This document shows positions 27,691 through 64,000 of a stretch of 64,000 nt of DNA, piece by piece. This DNA is from Trematomus loennbergii. Taxonomy: Eukaryota; Chordata; Actinopteri; Perciformes; Nototheniidae. Location of the stretch: NCBI GenBank assembly GCA_012861695.1, contig JAAOOA010000178.1, forward strand, positions 382,501-446,500. Reading direction: 5' to 3'. Position numbers and translations under genes: made by a program. Under the pieces are notes generated by a model, which saw only the letters and a program-made list of their open reading frames with translations, was not told the DNA's origin and searched no databases. Each line of letters starts with the position of its first letter. Positions within the stretch are counted from its first letter, which is position 1.

Positions 27691-28387
27691 AATAATGTAC
27701 GATGTTTCATAAAGTGTATTCCTAGGTTCATTGTGTAAATTACCGTGGATCCGGGAGATGGCGACAGGGCAACAGGTGTATGTTCAGCCTGTCCTAGAAG
27801 AAGAGCAGTCCTCTCTGCTTACTACATACATACATATACATTATTATGCTAAAATGCACAACCTCACAGTTGTCATGAAGGAGTTATCTAACCATACAGT
27901 GAATATGGTGTTTTGAGCCACGATGAAAACATGTTTATTTCCGCTTTAAAGTCGGGCATTTTAACATGGGGGATCTACGGAAATTGCTCCCTTCTGCAGC
28001 CTCCCCCTACCGTCCACTATATGAACTGCAGTGTGTGGCACTTCCGGATTGGCTTCACCGCTGGGTGTACAGCCTGTTGCTCCTCCTCACTTTCCACTTG
28101 ATATATCACACAGTAAGGACGTCCCATTGCTCTTAAAAAACACATTTCCTTGCTTTCTTCTCCCTTCGCGACAACATTACATATTAAGCCAACATTATCA
28201 GACAGAACACTGAATGTGGCAAGAACTTCAAATCTTACATTTAGATTTTTGAAAAGGGATTTTAGCGTTTCTCCATGCATCCCTGGTGGGAGGGACTTTA
28301 AAACGCAAGGAAAATACGTAAACAAGGGACGCAAAGGTGGAAATTAAGGGAAGTGATATTACGCAGCTAGTGTAAGGTGCAGAAAAC

Positions 28388-31304
28388 ATGTCCTCCTCTC
28401 AGAGAAAAGACCTGGGCCGGGCATTGTGCATCATAACCGGGGCCTCAAGGGGCTTTGGTCGGACTGTAGCGAGGGAGTTGTCCCGGTTAGTGAAGCCGGG
28501 ATCGGTGCTCATTCTCACGGCTCGCTCGGAGGAAAACCTGCGGTCTCTGGAGGTCGAGCTGGCCGGGTCAGAGGCAGGTAAATCCGGCCTTTTGGTGCAG
28601 TGTGTACCGGCAGACCTGGCTCAGATGGAAGGGCTGCAGAGCGTCGTTTCAGCCTCGAGGGCAGCTTTCTCTGAACAGATAGATCACGTGATACTGGTCA
28701 ACAACGCTGGTAAGAACCTGCTAATTACCATTAATCACCTGATAAATGACCCAAAACCAGAGGTGGGAGAAGTACTCGGATCTTGTACTTGAGTAAAAGT
28801 AGAAATACTCAGATCTTGTACTTGAGTAAAAGGAGAAGTACTCAGATCTTGTACTTGAGTTAAAGTAGAAGTACTCAGATCTTGTAAACATTAACCTACA
28901 CACTGTAACCCGTTAATAGTAACCAGGACTGTTCAAGCATAACAAGTACACTGTTTTTAAGACTTTAACCTGCACTCTCATCTGCACACTTTTGTAAATA
29001 TATTTAACATGTTCATACAAATGCACAACTTTTTACTGTGATATGTTGTTTTAATAGTTACTTTATCACTTTATGTTTGCTGTATTATTATCATTAACCA
29101 GTCAATATGCAAATAAAATCAACTGTTATAAAACATTAAAAACTGGCGCAATTTAAACGACGTCAATTATGGGATTTACGAGCAATCACATCGACCAATG
29201 GTTTCTTGTTATCTGTCCTTTAAGACTTAAATTCCCCAAATCTGACAAGTTTCAGCTATAATTATTTTATCTTTAATACTTTTGTATGCATGCACAGTTA
29301 ACATTAAGCTGTCTTTGGCTCTTTTCTGCTGTAACAATGTACATTTCCCCTCAGTAGGACTAATAAAGGTATTCTGATTATTCCAAGCATAAGGGGCAGC
29401 ATATTTAAAATCTTTTTTTACCTAGTTCTGTTCTCACTTTAGGAACCAGCATCTGAATAGCATCTTATCTTAACCCTCTCTCTCTCTCCAGGCTCTCTAG
29501 GGGATGTGTCTCGTTTCACCAGCAGCTTCACAGATATGGCCGAGGTAGACTCCTACCTGTCCCTGAATGTGACTTCCTGTTTGTGTCTGACGGCCCGCCT
29601 CCTTCAGGCTCTTCCCCCCCGATCAGGGCTCTGTCGCTCCGTCATCAACATCACCTCGCTGTGCGCCCTGCAGCCTTTTAAATCCTGGGCGCTTTATTGC
29701 ACTGGAAAGGCAGCTCGGGAGATGATGTTCAGGGTGCTGGCAGTGGAGGAGCCAGACCTCAGGGTGCTGAGCTACTCCCCAGGTGAGGAGGGGGGGCAAC
29801 AGTACACACATCCTTTACTCAAGTAGAAGTACAGATACTTGTGTTTTAAAAATGGTAAAAGTAGAAGTACTGACTAAACTTCTTTACTCAAGTAAAAGTA
29901 AAGAGGGCTTTGAAATGTACTTCAGTAAAAAGTACCCATAACTAGCAGCTGTTTTAAAGAGTACCTGATCTCCCTTTATATTAATAGAACAATAATGTCA
30001 TTGTTAGCTAATGAATGTTTCCATGCTGAACAACGGCAACATGACAACGTTTTCATTGGTCCCTCTTCTTTAGAGAAGTAGAAAGTACAGGTATTTGTGT
30101 TCAAAATGTAAGAAGTAGAAAGTACAGGTATTTGAGTTCAACATGTAAGAAGTAGAAAGTACAGGTATTTGTGTTCAAAATGTAAGAAGTAGAAAGTACA
30201 GGTATTTGTGTTCAACATGTAAGAAGTAGAAAGTACAGGTATTTGTTTTCAAAATGTAAGAAGTAGAAAGTACAGGTATTTGTGTTCAACATGTAAGAAG
30301 TAGAAAGTACAGGTATTTGTGTTCAACATGTAAGAAGTAGAAAGTACAGGTATTTGGGTTCAACATGTAAGAAGTAGAAAGTACAGGTATTTGTGTTCAA
30401 AATGTAAGTAGTAGAAAGTACAGGTATTTGTGTTCAACATGTAAGAAGTAGAAAGTACAGGTATTTGTGTTCAAATGTGAGAAGTAGAAAGTACAGGTAT
30501 TTGGGTTCAAAATGTAAGAAGTAGAAAGTACAGGTATTTGGGTTCAAAATGTAAGAAGTCAAAGTATAAAGTCGTCAGAAAAATAAGTAGTGGAGTAAAG
30601 TACTGATACCAGAAAATGTACTTAAGTACAGTAACAAAGTATTTGTACTCCACTACTTCCCACCTCTGGTGCATATGACAATACAACCTTTGAATCTTTG
30701 AATCTTCACAAATATAATTGCTCTGCTCTCCTCTCCTCTCCTCTCCTCTCCTCTCCTCTCCTCTCCTCTCCTCTCTCTCCTCTCCTCTCCTCTCCTCTCC
30801 TCTCCTCTCCTCTCCTCTCCTCTCCTCTCCTCTCCTCTCCTCTCCTCTCCTCTCCTCTCCTCTCCTCTCCTCTCCTCTCCTCTCCTCTTCCTCTCCTCTC
30901 CTCTCCTCTCCTCTCCTCTCCTCTCCTCTCCTCTCCTCTCCTCTCTCCTCTCCTCTCCTCTCCTCTCCTCTCCTCTCCTCTCCTCTCCTCTCCTCTCCTC
31001 TCCTCTCCTCCTCTCCTCTCCTCTCCTCTCCTCTCCTCTCCTCTCCTCTCCTCTCTCTCCTCTCCTCTCCTCTCCTCTCCTCTCCTCTCCTCTCCTCTCC
31101 TCTCCTCTCCCAGGCCCTCTGGACACGGAGATGCAGTTGGTGGCCAGATCCAGCACAGCTGATCCAGACCTCAAGAAAACCTTCTCAGACATGTTCTCTG
31201 CGGGCCAGCTGCAGACCTGCGAGGCTTCCTGTGCCAAACTGATGAAGCTGCTCCTGGAGGACAGCTTCACATCTGGAGCGCACATCGATGTCTTCGACCT
31301 GTAG
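28388..31304 (+). CDS. spr: Sepiapterin reductase
   Basis: SPR is a cytosolic short-chain dehydrogenase that uses NADPH in the last steps of tetrahydrobiopterin synthesis; in fish it also serves pteridine pigments. Three exons, 28388-28709, 29492-29782 and 31114-31304, join in phase to give 267 residues (human about 261). Seen: the NADP-binding TGASRGFGR near residue 18, NNAGSLGDVS across the exon 1/2 join, the catalytic serine in SLCALQPFKSW, the YCTGK (Y-x3-K) pair, SPGPLDTEMQ across the exon 2/3 join, and the C-terminal GAHIDVFDL, whose Asp belongs to the pterin-binding end of the family. No frame breaks were found, unlike in slc1a3, smyd1 and dqx1. Intron 2 is almost entirely repeat. Fish have more than one spr gene; the paralogue is not decided here. 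Confidence 0.95.
28762..28888 (-). mobile_element. Short family A array in spr intron 1
   Basis: It begins CCAGAGGTGGGAGAAGTACT and has about three reverse-complement 33-bp units. It lacks the family body, so it is either a solo end or a truncated copy. Confidence 0.7.
28990..29390 (+). mobile_element. LINE tail in spr intron 1
   Basis: An A/T-rich block ends in 'ggactaataaaggtattctg', matching the end at 17270. No coding part is seen. Confidence 0.5.
29797..30668 (+). mobile_element. Repeat family B copy in spr intron 2
   Basis: The 5' sequence 'ggcaacagtacacacatcct' starts about 15 bp after the exon 2 donor. The body is shortened, joining at 'ttctttagagaagtag' straight to about 12 units of the 37-bp motif (30075-30555). 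It ends 'cccacctctgg' at 30668. Confidence 0.85.
30720..31110. repeat. CTCCT polypyrimidine tract of about 390 bp
   Basis: The tract is almost pure (CTCCT)n with a few length slips, running directly into the CCCAG acceptor of spr exon 3. The complementary purine strand is (AGGAG)n. Open frames across it (up to 225 codons) are products of composition. Confidence 0.97.
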
Positions 31305-32907
31305 ACACAGCACTTACAGCCAATCAGCATGGGGCCAGATTATTGCCTTGATTTGAACTGAAACTCTTAATGTTGACCCACCACTTATACTGCAGTTATG
31401 AATAGGAAGGTTAATAGTTGACTTATCTGTCAATCTTAAATCTCTATGTTGTAGATTTCTATTGTTAATCTTTCCAATGACAGTCTGAAGTATCAAACTC
31501 ACATTCAAAACATTCCAGTTTAGTTTTTACTCAAGTACAATACCTGAGTATTTCTTTTACTCAAGTACAATACCTGAGTACTTCTCCCACCTCTGGCCAA
31601 GACTATAGTGTAGTTGTGATTGAGTGAAACATGACCCCCCAGTAATGCATTTATTCTTCAGGAGGAAGTGCTGGTGCTTAAATCCGGTGCTTCAAACAAT
31701 ATCAATCTTTAACAGCCATGTTCTTACTCAGTCTTTCTGCCTTAAATATGTTCAGGATGATAGAAAAGCCATCTTTACTCTCAGTATTGAAAAGGAGAGT
31801 AGAGTCAAGACACGCCTACAGATACTGGTTCAGACGGTTTATCTTGCTCTGTTTATGGTGTGGTTCTGTTCTCAGGTGATGTCTTAAAGCTGATCCCAGG
31901 TCTGTGCCATATTCACTGTCACTATAGTAACTGTGTTAGTTGGTTTAAGGTGCCTTACCTGATGTCTGTTTTAGTATGTTAATATGATTCTGTGTTCCTT
32001 TTAGTTTAGTAAACTGTGATTATTGCAGCCTTGGCATTTCAATACTTGGGAGGACATGATCCACGTGTTCAAAATACTCTTCACACATTCCTCATGTTTA
32101 CCTCTGGCTGTTTTCCAAGCTGGTTGTGTAAACGTAACATGCTTTATTACAGAAATGTGATACTTAAATGTTTCAGTTCAGTTTTACAATCTTACCTACA
32201 CAAACATAGTACATATAAAGTCATGATTAATCGCTGAATGATGTGTACAGAACCTGTAAACACTGATGGAAACTCTTGTATTTGCTGTTGACGTGATGGT
32301 GGAGCTAATGAAAGGTCAAAGGGGTCAAAATGATCTGAAGACCTGGGAGCAATGAAAACCCAGAACACATGAACCTCAATCCCCAAAGTGCTGACATACC
32401 AAACCTGTGCCACGATGAAGATGACGATGACGATGTCTGACCTGTAAAACCCTGATAATGTTAATCAAATCAAATCAAACTTTATTTGTATAGCCCAATA
32501 TCACAAAACACGTTTGTGTCAGTGGGCTTTACAGATTAAAAACTAGCAATAACATTGTGTGTATGATGGAGTGACAGCAAAATGAGAAAACTAAATAAAA
32601 TAAGATACAAAAAAATGAATGTGTTTACCAGCGTGTGTCCCCCTCCCAAAGAGACCAAAAATAAAAAGCATTACAAATAAATGAAATGTGGCTGACGTAT
32701 TTTGTTTGGGTCAAAGTGACCCAATGTGACCGCCCCTCGCTGTACTGTGCAAAAGTGTAAATAAAAAGAGATAGACCAAAGAGACTGAATGTGAGCGGCT
32801 CCGTTTCCTCTGACTGACAGACACAGCTGCCCCCCCCCCCCCCCCCCCCAAAATACCACAGGAGGAACCAACCAAAACTAGGGGACGACACCCCCTTACG
32901 TACCTCA
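31305..32907. other. spr 3' flank; no gene recognised
   Basis: The stretch follows the spr stop codon and probably includes its 3' UTR. A two-unit family A remnant lies at 31525-31598. A reversed 'aaactttatttgtatagccc' tail, shared with 42420-42480, lies at 32462-32560. A 20-base C run is at 32830-32849. I see no coding exon. Confidence 0.5.
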
Positions 32908-34170
32908 CTACTTTCAGTACTTAAGTACAATTTTGAGATACTTGTACTTGAGTATTTATGCTACCGTGTACTTCTACTCCACTACAGTTCAGAGGTACAT
33001 GGTGTACTTTTACTCCAGTACATGTATTTAATACCTTTAGTTACTTACAGATCTGGATGAATGATGTGAAATATAATCAAGTGTAAATCAGACTTTAGTT
33101 CCACCTGGAGTAAATCCACAAGCTACCCTGCAGTATACAAAGTCATTCAAACTAGCTGCACCTTTACCAGCTTTGAGAACACTTTCATGATCAATCATTA
33201 TAAAACATATCATATATATTATTCTGAAATGGACCAATCTGCACAATGACTACTTTTACTGTCGCTACTTTCACTATATTTTGATGATAATACTTTTATA
33301 CTTTCACTTGAGGAACATTTTGAATGCAGGACTTTTACTGTAACAGAGTATTCCTACACTCTGGTACTTCTACTTTTACTCAAGTACAAGATCTGAGTAC
33401 TTCTACTTTTACTCAAGTACAAGATCTGAGTACTTCTACTTTTACTCAAGTACAAGATCTGAGTACTTCTACTTTTACTCAAGTACAAGATCTGAGTACT
33501 TCTACTTTTACTCAAGTACAAGATCTGAGTACTTCTACTTTTACTCAAGTACAAGATCTGAGTACTTCTACTTTTACTCAAGTACAAGATCTGAGTACTT
33601 CTACTTTTACTCAAGTACAAGATCTGAGTACTTCTACTTTACTCAAGTACAAGATCTGAGTACTTCTACTTTTACTCAAGTACAAGATCTGAGTACTTCT
33701 ACTTTTACTCAAGTACAAGATCTGAGTACTTCTACTTTTACTCAAGTACAAGATCTGAGTACTTCTACTTTTACTCAAGTACAAGATCTGAGTACTTCTA
33801 CTTTTACTCAAGTACAAGATCTGAGTACTTCTACTTTTACTCAAGTACAAGATCTGAGTACTTCTACTTTTACTCAAGTACAAGATCTGAGTACTTCTAC
33901 TTTTACTCAAGTACAAGATCTGAGTACTTCTACTTTTACTCAAGTACAAGATCTGAGTACTTCTACTTTTACTCAAGTACAAGATCTGAGTACTTCTACT
34001 TTTACTCAAGTACAAGATCTGAGTACTTCTACTTTTACTCAAGTACAAGATCTGAGTACTTCTACTTTTACTCAAGTACAAGATCTGAGTACTTCTACTT
34101 TTACTCAAGTACAAGATCTGAGTACTTCTACTTATACTAAAGTACAAGATCTGAGTACTCCTCCTCCTCT
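32908..34170 (+). mobile_element. Largest family A copy, about 24 regular 33-bp units
   Basis: The body (32930-33360) precedes an unusually uniform array at 33362-34165. Almost every unit contains 'caagatctgagtacttctac'. The array ends about 175 bp before the smyd1 start codon. Long open frames on both strands come from the 33-bp (11-codon) unit. Confidence 0.9.
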
Positions 34171-34344
34171 GCTCACCCCCCTCTCTGGGGAGATGGTACA
34201 ACCCCCTGAGTGTATTTCGGGCTCATTGGGGGGGGGGGGGAAACTTCTCCTCAGAGTTTCCTTCTCTCTCCACTCTCCACTCTTATCCTCTTCCTCCCTG
34301 CAGCTCGACTATCCCCTTCCTCCTCCTCCTCCTCCTCTGACACC

Positions 34345-45227
<10,883 letters not shown>

Positions 45228-45240
45228 ATATGAGGAAGAG

Positions 45241-45413
45241 GTCTTTACTGCAAGACCCTCACCTTCATCACCTTCATCACTGAAACATGAGTCTCCACTG
45301 CAAGACCCTCACCTTCATCACTGAAACATGAGTCTCCACTGCAAGACCCTCACCTTCATCACTGAAACATGAGTCTCCACTGCAAGACCCTCACCTTCAT
45401 CACTGAAACATGA
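45241..45413 (+). repeat. 41-bp tandem repeat in the smyd1 3' UTR
   Basis: About four copies of a unit with 'ctgcaagaccctcaccttca' and 'tcactgaaacatgagtctcc', starting 14 bp after the stop codon. The first copy has an extra 'ccttcatca'. Confidence 0.95.
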
Positions 45414-45464
45414 TGATGACGTGCTCATGCAGTATGTCTGATATTACACTGTTCTGTTTAAACT

Positions 45465-45470
45465 AATAAA
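45465..45470 (+). terminator. Polyadenylation signal AATAAA, smyd1
   Basis: AATAAA about 240 bp after the smyd1 stop codon. A second, 'caataaac', lies about 45 bp further on. Confidence 0.7.
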
Positions 45471-45489
45471 ACAGTCCAGAAGGTAAATG

Positions 45490-46130
45490 TGTTTTTATCA
45501 CTCGTACACAAACAATAAACATACTGAGTTATGAGTCCATGATCAACCCCTCCTCCACCCAAGCATTATTTATTAAACTGTACAATCTACTGTCTCTACA
45601 TTTCATCTCCAACTAATACTGTGTTGGTCTAGTTTGTAGCTTAGTGAACCTGGAAATGTACACCAACGTTGTATAGAAATGTATACTGTAATAGCGTACC
45701 CAGCGCATAGAAACTGCCAGATGCTAACTTGCATATGTTGGGTAATTTGCAGAGTTAGCATTAGTGTTAATTAGCATTTATGGCATTATAGCTGTATACA
45801 ATAGCTAACAACAATATTGGAGTGTTTTTGGGGTTATTGAGGAGTCCATTTCTGAAGATTATTATCTCTACTGTGGCTGACACATAAATAAGCAATCTGT
45901 CCAATCCAAATGTCCCCTAAATCTTCCAAATCGACCCAAAATGAATCATAATCAGCCCAGAGAGAGATATTGGCATTTTCTGGTTAAAACGGACATTTTT
46001 TATCCTGAAAATATCAGAAATGGACTCCGGCAGTTTCTATGTGCTGGATGCTGGATACATAAAACGTTGGGGTACTCAACAGGACTCTGATATTCTAAAA
46101 CAGCTTGTTATAATAATAAAATAATAATAA
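45490..46130. other. Spacer between convergent smyd1 and dqx1; nothing recognised
   Basis: A/T-rich sequence with no coding frame of note. The stretch 47030-47640 is similar and contains two 'ccactttattg' motifs that may be reversed LINE tails. Confidence 0.4.
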
Positions 46131-47010
46131 TTCCTTCCATTATAGCGCTTTTCCAGATGCTCAAAGCGCTTTACAAATAGACATTACACACATATAATAC
46201 GGTCATGTACTGTGGACAATACCCACAGGAGCAAATTCAGGTGAAGTGCCCAGGGACACACCGGCTTTCAGGGTTCATACACTTTTTCACCAATGATTTC
46301 TCCATGACCTTTACCTAATTTCCCATGACCAAAAAATTACTCTTTCTCAGCGGTACCACTGAAAATGGTTTATTTTAACATGGAACAGGAAAATAAGGTC
46401 TGCATATGAAACATGTTGTGCCTATCTAAAACAAATCCAATACTATAGGCTCACTAGCTTCTACGCTAAAGCCACTAAAATCTCTCACCAGCAAAATACC
46501 TCGTCAGTTAAATGCCATTTTACGGTTCATTACTATACGATACAGTATTTATTATCGTTATAGTATTACTATTTCGGCGATTAGATAAAATATCAATTAT
46601 ATTTGATGCAACTTTAGTTACATTTCCATAACTTTGGAAAAATATTGTTTTCCATAACTTTTCCAGGGCCTGAATAGCATTTTGAATTTCCATGACTTTT
46701 CCAGGTTTTTAATGACCGTAAGAACCCTGGGCTTTACAGACGCAGCGGCGGGTTTCGAACTGGTGTTCCCTAACGCCCAGCCCACTGCACCACTCCGCCC
46801 ATCTTCACACCTCGAAGTCATCAAGGCGCTTTACAAGTACACATTACACACATATCATACATGTAACGGTCATGTACTGTGGACAGGAGAACATTCGGGT
46901 GAAGTGTCTTGCCCAAGGACACAACGGCCTGACGCAGTGGCGGGTTTCGAACTGGAGTTCCCCAACGCCATCTGATGGTCAACGCACAGCCCACTGCGCC
47001 ACTCTGTCCC
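46130..47010 (-). mobile_element. tRNA-like SINE copies, interrupted by a MITE
   Basis: Two related segments contain 'gcgctttacaa', 'cggtcatgtactgtggac' and, on the minus strand, an A-box-like GTGGCGCAGTGGGC and B-box-like AGTTCGAAACCC, the pattern of tRNA-derived SINEs. The first is split by the insertion 46269-46729. Confidence 0.6.
46269..46729. mobile_element. MITE with CAGGGTTC ends nested in a SINE
   Basis: The left end CAGGGTTCATACACTTTTTC and the right end GTAAGAACCCTG are inverted. GGCTTT occurs directly on both sides (46263-46268 and 46730-46735). A hAT relation is possible, but the visible duplication is 6 bp, not 8. Confidence 0.7.
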
Positions 47011-47648
47011 TTCTATTGAAATACCAGGAAATTAAAGATTGATATTGCTTTAATACAAGAGATATTGATTACCTTTACAGAAAGTGATAGAGGAGACGAG
47101 GTGAAGCTACTGAAGGAAGAAGATCTGAGATATTTCAAACATGAAAAACCACTTTTATTGGAAGTATTGACAGATATATCCTATTATATAGGACGATAAG
47201 AATCCACTTTATTGACAGAAAGAGGCAGAATCTAAAGGGGAAACCCAAACGTTATACAAACGGTATCAAAACGTGTAAAATAGAACAGTTTCTCATCATA
47301 GGTCACAGTTCATGGGCATCTGCATAGGGGTCAAAGGTCAGAAACAGTCTTATTTACTGAAGCAGTGCATTTAGCTTTTAGTTCAAATCTCTCTTTTTTT
47401 AATCCACTGTGCCATTATTACTTATTATAATTTCCTTTAGAATTACAGAAACAGAAAGACAGATATCCCTTATTAAATAAAAACATATTCTAAATACAAT
47501 TTTAAATTAATTCAATATATATATATCACAACAAGGAGAAACATATCTTCCGAAGCCACTGCATAAAAGATAATTTAACAAGTCATTGCTGTACATTACA
47601 TGAGTGTTTTCCAGCAGAAGTCCATTAGAAATCACAAAGCGTTTAAAC

Positions 47649-48908
47649 CAGGGGGAAAAACTCCATTTCGTCGCGGGCCACATCAACTCAAAGGGCCGGT
47701 TGTAACTTTAAGACTATATAAATAAATAATATTAATTATTACATGGCTTAGTTGAATACTCGATTCTGATTGGTCAATTCAGAACACGTGACACGTTGTT
47801 AATCCAGAACAGACAGACCGCTGTCAAGGATTTATTGACCGTGTTAAGGACACTCACATCTGCAGAAAGAAGTTCGGTCGATTTAACTGTATACAGTTTG
47901 GCGACAAGACAAGAGGGACAAGAAAAGCGGAGAAGTAACGGGGCAGAAACCCTGCTTTTTACGCAGCGGTCCAGACATAGACATCAAACAGCGACACATA
48001 TTCAGTTGCCAGTTACTTTGGCATTAGGGCAGGGATATCTAGATACTTCCCAAGGTTTGACATAATGAATTGTGCTACTTTTAAAGCAAGCAGCGATGTT
48101 TTCAAATCTGTAATAAAAAAGCTCCTCAAAAACGCTATCGAAGCAGTTCCTGCCGTTACTACGTTAGTTCAAACGTAACAACGGACTATTTTTCTTAGCG
48201 GATGCATGTCATTTAAATAAATAATAGCGTACTATTTTTTAAATCCATAAAAACATTTTCTAAATCTATAAAAGCATTTCAATTCATATTGGGAGTCATA
48301 TCGTTACTTTGTTGAGAATGTGGCCGTGTAATAAGCGGGATAATGTGCAGCGACTTGGTCATTACTCTTCATGCAGATCTAGATCCCTCCGCTTCACGTC
48401 GGGCTCCTGATCAGCCTGTCGGATGTTCTTTTCCCAATGACCGCGTCGCTGCACATTATCCCTTACTTAAATAATGTATTATATTACATTATTGCCTCTG
48501 CATTGGATTATTATCAGTTCTGGTAATAACTTCATAATTAACTACGTCTGAAAGCAGAAGTCTAGGGCAAATAATTGCAAGTCTCTTCAGTGTAGGGAGG
48601 CGTGTGGTGCAGTGGGTTGAGCGTTGGTGTTCAGATCAGGGGTCAGGTTCAAACCCCACTGCAGTCAGCATGTCGTTGTGTCCCTGAGACACTTCACCCC
48701 AAATTGCTCCTGTGGGGATTGTCCACAGTATTGAGTATGTAAGTCGCTTTGGATAAAAGCGTCTAACAAGTGACATGTAATGTAATGTAATGTGTGCATG
48801 TCACAAACTGAGATGCATTGTGGGACATGTAGTTTATGGGCTTCTGTAAAGCGGCATGTACAATTACACCCATTGTATATTATTTCTAAAATGAGTTTGA
48901 CACCCCTG
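47649..48908. mobile_element. hAT-like element with GTTTAAAC target duplication
   Basis: The ends are CAGGGGGAAAAACTCCATTT and, on the other side, AAATGAGTTTGACACCCCTG. The 8-bp palindrome GTTTAAAC is duplicated exactly (47641-47648 and 48909-48916). The 1.26-kb interior holds nested repeats, including the SINE at 48598-48792 and a 'ggcttagttgaatactcgat' block also seen at 62822. No intact transposase. Confidence 0.85.
48598..48792 (+). mobile_element. tRNA-derived SINE
   Basis: A-box-like GTGGTGCAGTGGG and B-box-like GGTTCAAACCCC are followed by a body and the tail 'gtcgctttggataaaagcgt', then 'tgtaatgtaatg'. This is a common fish SINE plan. Plus orientation. Confidence 0.8.
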
Positions 48909-49049
48909 GTTTAAACCTTAAATGAGATTTCGGGATAATTCATAAAAAGATATCTGAGATAAAGTGACAGCTGCGTGACGACCATAGACTGTATATATAA
49001 AGGTGACGACGAGCGTGTTCTCCTGAGAAGCCCCGCCTCCTCTTCCCTC

Positions 49050-63536
<14,487 letters not shown>

Positions 63537-63599
63537 CTGGGGAAAGGGAAAACAAAAAGAGATGAGGATCGAGCAATTAGAAAAGTTAGCATAAGTTGA

Positions 63600-63780
63600 T
63601 TCAAAGGTTTTATTGTCATATGCACAAAAGCTTCAGGGTAGAAATGGAAATGAAATTCTTCTGACCTGAGCGCCTCCAACAATGCAACATAATAAAATAC
63701 AAAATAGTCTATATGTAAAGAATAAGATATGTACAAGAACAGAATATGAAATTAAATAATGTACATTAAAACAAAAAAAT
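63600..63780 (-). mobile_element. Reversed LINE 3' tail in dqx1 intron
   Basis: 'gattcaaaggttttattgtc' begins a minus-strand LINE tail shared with 23680-23790. The remaining sequence to the right edge shows no recognised exon. Confidence 0.55.
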
Positions 63781-64000
63781 ACGGTTATTACGGTGATAAC
63801 TATTTAGATAAATAAGTAGATTGCATTATAGCGTATGAAGACAATAGTTTAGAAATGGCTTGGCTGATTTGGACACTTTTGTAGTGGTTTTGGGGGTTTT
63901 TGAGGAAGCTGAAAGCATTTCTGACACTTTCAGGATCACCAGAGGCAGTTTCAATCAGAAAGTGGCCATATTTGTACTCAGTGAGCAGATTTTGACTACA

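Larger units (their letters stand above)
26588..28387. other. slc1a3 3' UTR and spacer to spr
   Basis: The slc1a3 3' UTR probably extends to the AATAAA near 27147. A short TG-rich run lies at 26930-26975 and a GACA/GATA tract at 27572-27690. The rest, to the spr start codon, shows no recognisable gene. The spr 5' UTR and promoter should lie close to 28388, but I see no defined box. Confidence 0.45.

Noticed and set aside
30653..31330. R/E-rich and S/L-rich long frames
   Set aside because: They come from the (CTCCT)n tract and have no unique sequence.
33324..34201. Repeated 'FTQVQDLSTST' and 'YLSKSRSTQIL' peptides
   Set aside because: They are translations of the 33-bp unit of family A, not a repeat protein.
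48598..48680. Functional tRNA gene
   Set aside because: A- and B-box-like sequences are present, but no cloverleaf with matched acceptor stem is visible and a SINE tail follows.

Overview
This window is nuclear DNA from a bony fish, most likely a spiny-rayed teleost. The evidence is spliced vertebrate genes with GT/AG introns, fish-type SINE and LINE tails, dense short DNA transposons (MITEs) and long simple repeats. I cannot name the species. There is no operon, CRISPR array, phage or plasmid.

Five protein genes can be reconstructed exon by exon. (1) nadk2, minus strand: the first three coding exons of mitochondrial NAD kinase 2 (2460-4001); the rest lies off the left edge. (2) slc1a3, plus strand: nine coding exons of the glial glutamate transporter EAAT1/GLAST (10551-26587). 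(3) spr, plus strand: complete three-exon sepiapterin reductase (28388-31304). (4) smyd1, plus strand: ten coding exons of the muscle SET/MYND protein (34345-45227), including a 39-nt in-frame exon. (5) dqx1, minus strand: nine 3' coding exons of the DEAQ-box helicase-like protein (49050-63536); the 5' exons lie off the right edge. smyd1 and dqx1 converge. From memory, nadk2 and slc1a3 are near neighbours on human chromosome 5, while spr, smyd1 and dqx1 homologues are on human chromosome 2, so the window appears to join two blocks that are separate in human.

Most of the remaining sequence is repeats. There are two interspersed families with internal tandem arrays (family A, 33-bp unit; family B, 37-bp unit), a group of TTAA-flanked piggyBac-like MITEs, Harbinger-like and hAT-like MITEs, foldback elements, LINE/SINE tails, and several large minisatellites: a 16-bp unit over 1.9 kb, a 55-bp unit over 2.2 kb, a 57-bp unit at two loci 55 kb apart, and a 390-bp CTCCT tract. 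Many insertions are nested with readable target-site duplications, so their order can be worked out. Several splice sites sit directly against repeats, and spr intron 2 is almost entirely repeat.

About a dozen single-base frame breaks occur in slc1a3, smyd1 and dqx1, while splice sites and conserved residues are intact. I read these as probable assembly base errors rather than gene decay. The long open frames over the tandem arrays (up to 656 codons) are products of repeat unit length and are not called as genes. I found no convincing new molecular system. The most unusual content is the repeat architecture: transposons that seed tandem arrays, dated nested insertions, and repeats that form splice signals.
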